Shown: one piece after another, positions 42,313-50,382 of the stretch
How positions within the stretch are numbered: position 1 is the stretch's first letter
How the letters are laid out: each line of letters opens with the position of its first letter
Source of the DNA: DATKZS01 sp035527835 [NCBI: bacterium]
GTDB taxonomy: Bacteria; RBG-13-61-14
Direction: 5' to 3'
Length of the DNA stretch: 64,000 bases
Assembly (NCBI GenBank): GCA_035527835.1
Contig: DATKZS010000103.1
Span: forward strand, 1-64,000
Notes under the pieces: generated by a model
The model's input: only the letters and a program-made list of their open reading frames with translations
Told to the model about the DNA's origin: nothing
Databases searched by the model: none
Made by a program: the position numbers and the translations under genes

Positions 42313-42583
42313 CCTTTGTTTGGGGATGATAGGGAGGTCTCCCGCCCGGACCCCACCATCCTGTCACGAGCCGGTCGAGTGGCCATCCTTACCAGCGCTT
42401 TTTTCCAGGCAAGATCACCGGAAGATCAAGCAGGTCCCACGACCTCCCGCCCCCGCGCCGCCGATTTTTCCATCATCGACATTTCAGGCCGAACCCCTGG
42501 CAGACATTACCCATACCCAAGGTTTATTATCAAATCATCCGATTCAATTTGCCAACGCAATATTAACAGTCTTCGGCAGTATT

Positions 42584-43147
42584 TTATGATTCGAGTCTCG
42601 ACTTGAACACTATTGAGGGCCAAAGTTTTTTCGAGTGGTTAAATCCTTTGGCATGGGTATTTTTGCCGTATTTCTCTTCCAACTCCTCCATGGGGCCGGC
42701 GTCGAGGGCGAACATGGGGCAGGCCTCCACGCATATCGGCTTCAGACCCTGTTCGAGCCTCTCGAAACACAAGTCGCATTTTTGCATTTTGGCGTTTTCG
42801 TGAGAGTTGAATTGCGGCGCCTTCCAGGGACACGCCTTGTGGCAGAGCGCTCCACATTCTTCCCTGCCAAGGCATTTTTCATGGTCGACTATCACAACTC
42901 CGTCTCTTTCTCTTTTAGAGATAGCGTTGGCCGGGCAGGCATTCATGCACGCGGGACGCGCACAGTGATAACAGGTGTTGGTGAGGTAAGCGAGAAACGG
43001 GTGAGGGAATTGTCCTTCTTCGATCTCAATCACTTTCATCCAATTTACCTGCCCGGCTTCGATATCGTGCCAGTCCTTGCAGGCGACCTGACAAGTGAAG
43101 CACCCGGTGCATCTGCTCTGGTCGAAATAGAAACCATACTGCGCCAT
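42584..43147 (-). CDS. DmsB-like four-cluster ferredoxin subunit
   Basis: 187 residues. Four cysteine groups for [4Fe-4S] clusters: CTGCFTCQVAC, CYHCARPACMNAC, CLGREECGALCHKAC (unusual spacing) and CDLC...CVEAC. It carries electrons to or from the molybdopterin subunit, whose gene ends 2 bases upstream. There is no signal peptide, as for DmsB-type partners. No membrane anchor subunit (DmsC/NrfD type) accompanies the pair, so it may work in the cytosol. Confidence 0.9.
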   Translation of the reverse strand: MAQYGFYFDQSRCTGCFTCQVACKDWHDIEAGQVNWMKVIEIEEGQFPHPFLAYLTNTCYHCARPACMNACPANAISKRERDGVVIVDHEKCLGREECGALCHKACPWKAPQFNSHENAKMQKCDLCFERLEQGLKPICVEACPMFALDAGPMEELEEKYGKNTHAKGFNHSKKLWPSIVFKSRLES

Positions 43148-43149
43148 GG

Positions 43150-45423
43150 TTATTCGTCACCTTCCCGCACTGAAGATTTTATCGCCTGCACCAATGAGCT
43201 ATTGGTGTGAACCGCGCCGCCGGGCGAAATCTCGTCGCTGGTAAGCACGTTTACCGACCCGCTTTGGTCGGTCCCGTCCGGGCCGGGATCGTACCATGTG
43301 CCCTGGGATATATTGACGACCCCCGGCATTATGCGTGGGGTTACCTTGGCCGGGATGCGCATCCTTCCACGTTCGTTGAAAATATCGATTTTATCGCCAT
43401 GCTCAAAGCCTCTATTTTGAGCGTCCACCGGGTTTATCCAGGCGGCATGAGGTTCTATCTCCTGCATCCAGGGCACGTTGACCCAGGTGGAGTGGGCCCG
43501 TGCCTTGTGGTGGGTGGTGATAAGCTGCAAAGGGAACTTTTTTGCGGCGGGCGCGTCGTGGCTTTCGGAATGCGTCATGTACTTGGGAATGGGCGGGATC
43601 AGGGGGTTGTTCATCTCGGCGATGTGCTCGCAATAAATCTCGATCTTGCCCGAGAGCGTTGGGAAGGGTTTTTTTTCAATATCGTCTATCTGGTCCTTGA
43701 ACGCTACAAAAGGATAGTCCTTTTTGATTTTCAGCACCCCGTCTTTTCTCATGGCGTCGAAATCCGCGATGTCGTCTTTTCTCATGGTGATGGATCTGAG
43801 TATCTGTTCTTCGCTCATGTCTCCGAAAATCGGAGGCATGCCAAGTTTCTTTGACAGCTCTCTGCAAATTTCCAGGTCCGACTTGGATTCATAAAGCGAG
43901 TCCACCGCTTTGTTGAGATAGATGTAATAGGGCGAGCCCAGCCAGGGAGGGGCGAGGTCTTCCCGTTCCATGAATGTGTTGACCGGCAGCACGATATCGC
44001 CGTACTTTGCGGTGGGCGTCATGAACTGTTCGTGCACCACGATGAAGTCGAGGGCCATGAGCGCCTTGATGCCCCGGTTGATGTTGGGGTGTTGGTTGAG
44101 GATGTTCCCGGCAACTATATACGCCATTTTGATGTCAGCGGGATAACCGCCTTCCTTGCCGCGCAAGATGGCGTCATAAACCTTGCTCCAGTGCACGCGA
44201 GCGCTGGTGCAGTTGGTGCCGCCGCTTAATTTGTAGAGGCTGTTCTCGCGCGGAAGCGCGCCGTGTTCCACGGGATTGATCGAGGGTATGCCTTTTGACT
44301 TATCTATCTTTTTGTCGCCGCTATTCGGCCTGATGTATTCCATCTCCCGGCTCGAGTAGGCCCTCATAAAGCCTGATGCGTATCCGCCCTTGATCCCGAT
44401 GTTTCCGGTGATCGCGGTTAATACGTTTGCCGCCCGCGAGTACTGCTCACCAAATGCCGCGCGTGCTGGTCCCCATCCCGCCATCAGGGCGGCCGGCTTA
44501 CTTGTCGCATATTCTCGCGCCAGCTCGGCGATGATTTTTTGAGGCACGGCGGTTATCTGTTCGGCCCATGCCGGGGTCTTCCTGGTCCCATCTTCGTCCC
44601 CGAGCACGTAATCCTTGTACTTGTCGAATCCCACAGTATATTTTTCGATAAACTCCTTGTCGTGGAGGTTTTCAGTGATGATCACGTATGCCATAGCCGT
44701 GAGCATTGCAGTGTCTGTGCCCGGCCGTATCGGTATCCACTGGTCCGCGAATACTGCAGCCGAGTCGGTGTAGCGCGGATCTATGGCCACGATCCTTGTG
44801 CCCTGTTCGTGCACCCTGGCCAGGGTGAGGCTCGTCTCCGGATCCCAGATAGTGTTTGCCGGGTTCCAGCCCCACATGATCACCAGGCGCGAGTTGAAAA
44901 GGTCGTCGCGGGCGTTTCCGGTGTGGATGGTCCCGTAGGTGGCCATGGACGCAAACATGGCGCCCTCAAATGACGGAAAGCCCCAAGTATTGGTAAAGCC
45001 GCCGAACTGCATGAGCATCATGCCCGCGGGCAGTGGTCCGTGGAGCATGCCCTGGTTGCCGGCTCCGTAAAGATAAAAAATCGAGGAGTTTCCGTACTTG
45101 TCTCTTATCTCCTTGAGCTTTGTCGCCACTTCGTCCAGGGCCTCGTCCCACGACACGCGCTCGAACTTGCCCTCTCCGCGCTCGCCGACCCTGCGGAGAG
45201 GATACTTAAGCCTGTCCGGCGAATACTGCCGCTGCCTGTATGCCCGCCCCCTCAAACACGCGCGTAACTGCGGCTCATCCCCAGAGTCGGTCTCGTATCT
45301 GATGATCCTACCGTCCCTGACATGAGCCTTGAGTACGCAACGGCCACCGCAGTCGTGGCAGCAGCCGGTGGGCACTATCTTGATGTTGGGATCATTGCCT
45401 GTTTCATTTTCATTATTACTCAT
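43150..45423 (-). CDS. Molybdopterin oxidoreductase, DmsA-like (cytosolic)
   Basis: 757 residues of the DMSO reductase superfamily. The N-terminal [4Fe-4S] motif CHDCGGRC...RACLRGR and the RLKYPLRRVGERGEGKFERVSWDEAL block match DmsA-type enzymes. A C-terminal MGD-binding domain begins near 630. No twin-arginine signal precedes the cluster, unlike DmsA. At the position aligning with the Mo-ligating Ser of DmsA (YGS) this protein has YGT (Thr165). Substrate unknown: reductase, dehydrogenase or non-redox (acetylene hydratase, transhydroxylase) roles are possible. GGGAGGGCG precedes the ATG. GC is lower than flanking genes, suggesting acquisition. Confidence 0.9.
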   Translation of the reverse strand: MSNNENETGNDPNIKIVPTGCCHDCGGRCVLKAHVRDGRIIRYETDSGDEPQLRACLRGRAYRQRQYSPDRLKYPLRRVGERGEGKFERVSWDEALDEVATKLKEIRDKYGNSSIFYLYGAGNQGMLHGPLPAGMMLMQFGGFTNTWGFPSFEGAMFASMATYGTIHTGNARDDLFNSRLVIMWGWNPANTIWDPETSLTLARVHEQGTRIVAIDPRYTDSAAVFADQWIPIRPGTDTAMLTAMAYVIITENLHDKEFIEKYTVGFDKYKDYVLGDEDGTRKTPAWAEQITAVPQKIIAELAREYATSKPAALMAGWGPARAAFGEQYSRAANVLTAITGNIGIKGGYASGFMRAYSSREMEYIRPNSGDKKIDKSKGIPSINPVEHGALPRENSLYKLSGGTNCTSARVHWSKVYDAILRGKEGGYPADIKMAYIVAGNILNQHPNINRGIKALMALDFIVVHEQFMTPTAKYGDIVLPVNTFMEREDLAPPWLGSPYYIYLNKAVDSLYESKSDLEICRELSKKLGMPPIFGDMSEEQILRSITMRKDDIADFDAMRKDGVLKIKKDYPFVAFKDQIDDIEKKPFPTLSGKIEIYCEHIAEMNNPLIPPIPKYMTHSESHDAPAAKKFPLQLITTHHKARAHSTWVNVPWMQEIEPHAAWINPVDAQNRGFEHGDKIDIFNERGRMRIPAKVTPRIMPGVVNISQGTWYDPGPDGTDQSGSVNVLTSDEISPGGAVHTNSSLVQAIKSSVREGDE

Positions 45424-45511
45424 CGCCCTCCCCCGACCGCTTGGCCCCTATGTATATGAATTGACGCCAGATCAACCAGCAATTTCAGGGACATGGATCT
45501 TTCCTGAATAA

Positions 45512-45534
45512 ATCAGGGGACATCATACCTATTT
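45512..45534 (-). repeat. Right island-bounding motif
   Basis: Reverse complement reads AAATAGGTATG-ATGTCCCC-type, matching 38930-38953 with one indel and one mismatch. A further TTCAGG/CCTGAA palindrome lies at 45484-45507. Confidence 0.7.
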
Positions 45535-45650
45535 CACTCCCTTTGTCGGTTTCCTTCCGGCCTTACGGGGCAAGAGGGGGCGGTCAAGGCGGAGTTCGAG
45601 GTGATGGAGGAATTCCCTGCTCCCCGGCTGCCGGCCGGTACTATCGCATA

Positions 45651-46730
45651 TCAGGCGGGGTCGGGGGCGATGTTCTGCTTGCATTCCCCGGCGGACTGGC
45701 TGGCCATGCAGATGCCGTCGCGGGTGGAGTTCTTGACGCGGTACATGGCCTGGTCGGCCATCTTGATGATGTCCTCCTTGTTGAGCGCGTCGTCGGGATA
45801 GGTGCCGATGCCGAAACTCGCGGTCACCCGGATGTTGAGCTCTTCCTTGACGAAGAACACCGCGTCGTTGAGCCCGCGGCGCAGGCGCTGGCCGACCATG
45901 AGCGCGTCCTCCTTGCCGGCGCGGGGCAGGATGAGCACGAACTCGTCGCCGCCGTAGCGCACGGCCCAGTCCACGGTGCGGAGGTTGAATTTGAGGAGCT
46001 GTCCGATTTCCTTGAGCAGCCGCGAGCCGATGAGGTGTCCGTAGGTGTCGTTCACGTCCTTGAAATGGTCGAGGTCGAGGAAGACCACGGAGAAGGGGTA
46101 GTTGTAGCGGATGGCGCGGTTGATCTCGGTCTCCAGGAGGTTATGCATGTGCCGGGCGTTATACAGCCCGGTGCAGTCGTCCACGATGGTGAGCTCGCGG
46201 ACCCTTTTCACGAACCGCGCGTTCTCGATGGCGATGGCCGCGAAGTCCGCCAGCGCCTCCAATAGCTCCAGGTGCTCCTTTTCCCGGTGCGCCTCAGCCA
46301 CGTTGATGAGCTCGATCACCCCCAGGGTCCGGCCCTTGCTGATCAGCGGGATGCAGACGATGGACTTGGTCTTGAAACCGCTTTTCTGGTCCACCCACTT
46401 GGCGAACCGCTGGTCCTGGTCCACGTCCGGGATGATCAGCGGCTCGCCGTTCTTCGCCACCCATCCGGCGATGCCCTCGCCGATCTTCATTCGGATGTTC
46501 CGGAGCTTCTGGCTCGCCTTGCCCACCACGATCTGGAAATAAAGCTCCTCCGTCTCCTCGTCCACCAGCAGGAGCGACCAGTTCTTGGGCTCGTAGAGCT
46601 TCGCGATCATGTCCATGATCACGCTCAGCACCTGGTCCAGGTCCAGCGTCGCCGTGAGCGCCTTGCCCACCTCCCGCAGGATCCCCAGCGTGCCGTCCGT
46701 CCGCGATATGTCTGGCTTGTAGGTCGTCAT
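45651..46730 (-). CDS. GAF-GGDEF diguanylate cyclase
   Basis: 359 residues. A GAF domain (about 25-175) is joined to a GGDEF domain (about 190-345) with intact RYGGDEF and an RxxD inhibitory site (RTVD) five residues before it. It should make c-di-GMP under control of a small ligand bound by GAF. No membrane segments. Start uncertain: ATG at 46730 (chosen) or a TTG six codons earlier. It is read away from ruvX across a shared intergenic region. Confidence 0.9.
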   Translation of the reverse strand: MTTYKPDISRTDGTLGILREVGKALTATLDLDQVLSVIMDMIAKLYEPKNWSLLLVDEETEELYFQIVVGKASQKLRNIRMKIGEGIAGWVAKNGEPLIIPDVDQDQRFAKWVDQKSGFKTKSIVCIPLISKGRTLGVIELINVAEAHREKEHLELLEALADFAAIAIENARFVKRVRELTIVDDCTGLYNARHMHNLLETEINRAIRYNYPFSVVFLDLDHFKDVNDTYGHLIGSRLLKEIGQLLKFNLRTVDWAVRYGGDEFVLILPRAGKEDALMVGQRLRRGLNDAVFFVKEELNIRVTASFGIGTYPDDALNKEDIIKMADQAMYRVKNSTRDGICMASQSAGECKQNIAPDPA

Positions 46731-46827
46731 AACCGCACCGAAATGCAACCGCTAAAACGTATGCGACATTTTATGCAATTCCCGGCCGCCGAGCAACTCT
46801 CCGGCCAACACCCGGCCGCGCCGAACC

Positions 46828-46853
46828 GGGCGGGCTGAATCACCGCCCTTTTT
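46828..46853 (+). terminator. Intrinsic terminator overlapping the ruvX -35 region
   Basis: GGGCGG - nine-base loop - CCGCCC followed by five T. It could stop transcripts entering ruvX from upstream or act as an attenuator. Confidence 0.6.
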
Positions 46854-46858
46854 CATGA

Positions 46859-46864
46859 TACAAT
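46859..46864 (+). promoter_or_regulatory. -10 element 7 nt before ruvX GTG
   Basis: TACAAT ends 7 bases before the GTG at 46872, with no Shine-Dalgarno, suggesting a leaderless start. The -35 region overlaps the terminator-like hairpin. Confidence 0.5.
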
Positions 46865-46871
46865 TTTAAGC

Positions 46872-47348
46872 GTGGGAATCCAAGAGGGCCAGGAAAAACG
46901 AAGGATCATGGGCCTGGACCTGGGCGTGAAGACCATCGGCGTGGCCGTGTCCGATCCCGGCCGCTCCTTTGCCTCGAGCCTGGGCGTGATCCGCCGGCGG
47001 GGGACCGAGGCCGACCTGGAACGACTCGCCGCGCTGGTCCGCGAGCATGAGGCCGCCTTGATCGTGCTCGGCCTGCCCCTGCACCTCTCCGGCAAGGAGA
47101 GCGAGGGCAGCCGCCGCTCGCGGGAGTTCGCCCGGGTCCTGGAACAGCGGCTCGGCCTCGAAGTGGTCCTGGTGGACGAGTCGCTGACCACGCGCGACGC
47201 GGAAAACGTGCTGCTCGAGGCCAACCTCTCGCGCCGGAAGCGCAAGCGGGCGGTTGACGGCCTGGCCGCGGCCTTTATTCTGCAATCATATCTGAACGAG
47301 CTCCGCGAGAGGCCGGCGGGGCCGGGAGAGATCCGTGGCCGCGAATAG
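46872..47348 (+). CDS. ruvX: RuvX/YqgF-type RNase H-fold nuclease
   Basis: 158 residues. MGLDLGVKTIGVAVSDP and the later LVDESLTT and DGLAAAFILQSYL blocks identify the YqgF/RuvX family, a Holliday-junction resolvase-like nuclease also involved in 16S rRNA 5' processing. The first catalytic Asp sits in GLDLG. The GTG at 46872 is preferred because a -10 element lies 7 bases upstream and it supplies strand beta-1; ATG at 46908 is the alternative. It overlaps mltG by 14 bases. Confidence 0.9.
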   Translation: MGIQEGQEKRRIMGLDLGVKTIGVAVSDPGRSFASSLGVIRRRGTEADLERLAALVREHEAALIVLGLPLHLSGKESEGSRRSREFARVLEQRLGLEVVLVDESLTTRDAENVLLEANLSRRKRKRAVDGLAAAFILQSYLNELRERPAGPGEIRGRE

Positions 47349-48384
47349 CCCCGCTCCCGCCGGCGCGTCGGGGCTCAGCCCGTTCCGGACCGCGCCCGCC
47401 GTTTTTTTTATTCTCCTCATTATCCTGGCCGCGGCGGGCAGGCTGGCCTACGGCTATTTTTCGTATCTTCGCTCGCCGGAGCCGGCGCTTCAGGAGGTCA
47501 CGCTGGTGGAGGTGGCGCCGGGCATGACCTTCCGGCAGATCGCGCGGCTTCTGGAGGGACGCAAGGTGGTATCGCACCGGCGTTACTTCGAGCTGGCGGC
47601 CGTACAGAAGCGGGTGACCACCCGGATGCAGGCCGGGACCTATACCTTCCGGCCGGGCTACACTCCGCTCCAGGTGCTCGACATCATCTCGCGCGGCGAC
47701 GTGACGGTGTGGAAGCTCGCGGCGCCGGAGGGGCTCAGCATCTATGAGATCGGCCGGCGGCTCGCGGCGCTGGGGAACTGGTCGGAGGAAAAGTTCGTGG
47801 CCGCGGCCACTGACGCGGCCAGGGCCCACGAGGCCGGCGCGCCGGTGGCGTCGCTGGAAGGATACCTCTTCCCCGCGGTCTATAACCTGCGGCTCTCCAT
47901 GAGCGAGGACAAGGTGGCCGAGCTGATGCTGGCCCGCGGCAAGAAGGAGATGACCGAAGCGAGACTGGCGCGGGCCAGGCAGCTCGGCCTCACCTGGCAC
48001 CAGGTCCTGACCCTGGCCAGCCTCGTGGAAAAGGAGACGGCGGCCCGCGACGAGATGCCGCTGATCGCGGGCGTGTTCATGGACCGCTTAAAGCACAAGA
48101 TGCCGCTGCAGTCCGACCCGACCGTGGTTTACGGCGACCCGGACTTCACCGGCCCGATCACGAAAAAGGACCTGCTCCGGCCGGGGCCGTACAACACCTA
48201 TCTGCACCAGGGCCTCCCGCCCGGGCCCATCTGCAACCCCGGCGCGGACGCCATCGAAGCCGCGCTCCACCCGTCCGACACCGGCTATCTCTATTTCGTG
48301 GCCGACGGCAGCGGCCGCCACGTGTTCTCCAAGACCTACCTCGAGCACCTGAAGAACGTTATCAAATACCGGAAGGGCCAATGA
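47335..48384 (+). CDS. mltG: Endolytic murein transglycosylase
   Basis: 349 residues. An N-terminal membrane helix (about 22-42), a LysM-like subdomain, and the YceG catalytic domain with LEGYLFPAVYNL, the catalytic Glu232 in SLVEKET, and the GPYNTY-LHQGLPPGPICNPG block. It cuts nascent peptidoglycan strands in the periplasm and so sets glycan length. GTG start with GGGAGAG upstream. Its stop overlaps queE (ATGA). The ruvX-mltG order is common in bacteria. Confidence 0.95.
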   Translation: MAANSPAPAGASGLSPFRTAPAVFFILLIILAAAGRLAYGYFSYLRSPEPALQEVTLVEVAPGMTFRQIARLLEGRKVVSHRRYFELAAVQKRVTTRMQAGTYTFRPGYTPLQVLDIISRGDVTVWKLAAPEGLSIYEIGRRLAALGNWSEEKFVAAATDAARAHEAGAPVASLEGYLFPAVYNLRLSMSEDKVAELMLARGKKEMTEARLARARQLGLTWHQVLTLASLVEKETAARDEMPLIAGVFMDRLKHKMPLQSDPTVVYGDPDFTGPITKKDLLRPGPYNTYLHQGLPPGPICNPGADAIEAALHPSDTGYLYFVADGSGRHVFSKTYLEHLKNVIKYRKGQ

Positions 48385-49064
48385 GGGCCGGCGGCATGAA
48401 GGGCGCAAGCGGGAAAAAAGCGGACACGCTCCGGGTCAAGGAAATTTATCCGGCCATCATGGGAGAGAGCTCATGGGCCGGCCTGCCCGGCGTGATCGTG
48501 CGCCTCGCCGGCTGCAACCTGCGCTGCTCCTACTGCGACACGACTTACGCCTATTACGGCGGGCGGAGCATGGCGGTGGACAGGGTCGTTACCTCGGTGA
48601 TGAAGCACGGTCTCCGCCGCGTGCTCGTGACCGGCGGAGAGCCGCTTCTGGAGCCCGCCGCGGTGGACCTCATGGAAGCGCTTATCAAGCGGCGACTCGC
48701 GGTCGAGCTGGAGACCAACGGAAGCATCTCCCTGGAACCCGTTCCCCGGGCCGTGCACGTGGTCATGGACTTCAAAAGCCCCGGCAGCGGCTGCGTTGAC
48801 CAGAACCGGTGGGAAAACCTGCTCTACCTGAAACCGACCGACGAGATCAAGTTCGTGCTCACCGGCTTGAAGGACTACTTGTGGGCCAAGGACATGATCA
48901 AGCGCCTGGACCTGGACCGCCGTTTCCAGCTCATCCTCTCGCCCGCCTTCTCCGCCCTCAACCCCGCCATCCTCGCCCGCTGGATGCTCCGCGACCGCCT
49001 GAACGCCCGCCTCGGCCTCCAGATCCATAAATACATTTATGGAGCAAAAGCGAGAAGAGTGTAA
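48381..49064 (+). CDS. queE: 7-carboxy-7-deazaguanine synthase
   Basis: 227 residues. Radical SAM enzyme of queuosine precursor synthesis, converting 6-carboxytetrahydropterin to 7-carboxy-7-deazaguanine. The cluster motif CNLRCSYC follows GVIVRLAG, with VTGGEPLL and ELETNGS blocks in order. The start is coupled to mltG by an ATGA overlap; a second ATG five codons on (MKGAS) is possible. queC, queD and queF are not in the window. It converges on the Fe-S protein gene with a 7-base gap. Confidence 0.93.
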   Translation: MRAGGMKGASGKKADTLRVKEIYPAIMGESSWAGLPGVIVRLAGCNLRCSYCDTTYAYYGGRSMAVDRVVTSVMKHGLRRVLVTGGEPLLEPAAVDLMEALIKRRLAVELETNGSISLEPVPRAVHVVMDFKSPGSGCVDQNRWENLLYLKPTDEIKFVLTGLKDYLWAKDMIKRLDLDRRFQLILSPAFSALNPAILARWMLRDRLNARLGLQIHKYIYGAKARRV

Positions 49065-49071
49065 GTGGCTC

Positions 49072-50187
49072 TCAGCGCGCCAGTTTTGCCTTCAGCCCCG
49101 ACCAGGCCGTGGCGGGCAGGAGCCTGAGCCCGAGGGTGGCGAAGGATTTGGAGGGCGGCTTGTAGGCCGGGTTCTCGATCAGGCTGATGGCTTCCTCCTT
49201 GCAGACGCCGATGCACGCGCCGCAGCCCAGGCACTTGTCCGCGGCGTAGAGGTGTTTCTTGTTTTCCATGGTGTGGGCGTAGGTGTTGCAGGCGCGGGCG
49301 CACTTGCCGCAGTTGTTGCACAGGGACGCGTCCACCCGCGCGCGGTAATGGGGCGGGGCGAGGAGGTTTTGGCCTCCGAAGTGGTTCACGGTCTCCAGGA
49401 AGTGGCAGCAGCAGTCGCAGCAGGTGCACACGGAGTTGGGAGAGTTGGGGGCCACGTTGCCGGTCAGGAACACCAGCTTCTTCTCCCACCGCTCGGCCAC
49501 GATGTCCCTCATTTCCGCGCTCTCGACCATGCGGCCGTCGCCCAAATTAACAGCGCTCGAGGCGAAGCTCCCGAAAATCAGGCACCCGTCCTCCGGCCGC
49601 GAGCGCTTGCACTCGCCGCCGCTGAAATGCACCGACTGCCGGCACTGGCAGACCTTGAGCACGGCCATGTGCTCGTGCGCCGCGATCATCTCCGACATCA
49701 GGTCCGCGTCCACGATCCGGCTCTTGTTCTCGACCACGCTCTGCACCGGGATGTTGCGCACGGCGGGCAAGGCGGTCTGGCCGTAGCGGCGGACAAAGCC
49801 GGTGGAGTAGAGGTCGTTCAGGAGCCTGGCGTACTCGCGGTGCCACTCGCTGTCCGCGCCGCCCATCAGCATGTACTCGAACATGCCGGGAATGAGCGGC
49901 AACAGCGAATAGCCCTTGGCCCCGCCGTAGATCACGCGCCGGCGGGCCATCTCGTCGAGCAGCGGAGCTATGTCCTCCGGCCTGCGCCCGGCCTTTTTCG
50001 CGATCCTGGTGAGCGGCCGCGGATAATAAAACGGCAGGCGCCGGGCCACCTCCGCCTCCTCCGGGCTGAACAGGTGCGCCACCAGCCGCACCAGCTTCTC
50101 GTTGAGCGGCGGACCCAGCAGCGTAACCGAGCTGAATTGTTTGGCCAACTCCACCTGCGCCGCGTGCGCCTGGAAACCGTCGTTCAT
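49072..50187 (-). CDS. Multi-cysteine Fe-S protein with two ferredoxin clusters
   Basis: 371 residues. A helical, winged-helix-like N-terminal part (about 40-110), then a cysteine region with VCQCR...C...C, a CTCCDCCCHF stretch, and two C-terminal ferredoxin motifs, CNNCGKCARAC and CLGCGACIGVC. This multi-cysteine layout is seen in anaerobe Fe-S proteins of unknown role. No radical SAM CxxxCxxC motif is present, so it is not a glycyl radical activase by itself. It lies 195 bases downstream of the glycyl radical enzyme and may serve it as electron donor. Confidence 0.75.
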   Translation of the reverse strand: MNDGFQAHAAQVELAKQFSSVTLLGPPLNEKLVRLVAHLFSPEEAEVARRLPFYYPRPLTRIAKKAGRRPEDIAPLLDEMARRRVIYGGAKGYSLLPLIPGMFEYMLMGGADSEWHREYARLLNDLYSTGFVRRYGQTALPAVRNIPVQSVVENKSRIVDADLMSEMIAAHEHMAVLKVCQCRQSVHFSGGECKRSRPEDGCLIFGSFASSAVNLGDGRMVESAEMRDIVAERWEKKLVFLTGNVAPNSPNSVCTCCDCCCHFLETVNHFGGQNLLAPPHYRARVDASLCNNCGKCARACNTYAHTMENKKHLYAADKCLGCGACIGVCKEEAISLIENPAYKPPSKSFATLGLRLLPATAWSGLKAKLAR

Positions 50188-50250
50188 GTCCGCTCCTTTC
50201 TCGTTCTATTACAATATCCAAGGTGCAAAAGTTTGTTCGCAATATTTTTT

Positions 50251-50332
50251 GCCGCAGATGAACGCAGATTAACGCAGATGAATTTTTTATAATTACCTCT
50301 TAATCTGCGTTCATCTGCGTTCATCTGCGGCA
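50251..50332. repeat. Inverted pair of CGCAGAT triplicate repeats
   Basis: GCCGCAGATGAACGCAGATT-type units at 50251-50280 are mirrored at 50300-50332, forming a near-perfect long palindrome between the Fe-S gene and the glycyl radical enzyme gene. Confidence 0.92.
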
Positions 50333-50382
50333 AAATACAACATCGCTCATGGTAGAGACTTTCTTGGGATACAGCACTAGGT

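Larger units (their letters stand above)
41914..42583. other. Gene-free stretch with hairpins and a tRNA-like remnant
   Basis: No supported protein gene. Hairpin TTTTCTACC/GGTAGAAAA (42135-42158); triplicate GGGGTAATAG-type tandem repeat (42170-42200); a 16-bp imperfect stem (42202-42217 with 42225-42240); and a tRNA-Lys-like fragment on the minus strand (about 42252-42312). Confidence 0.55.
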
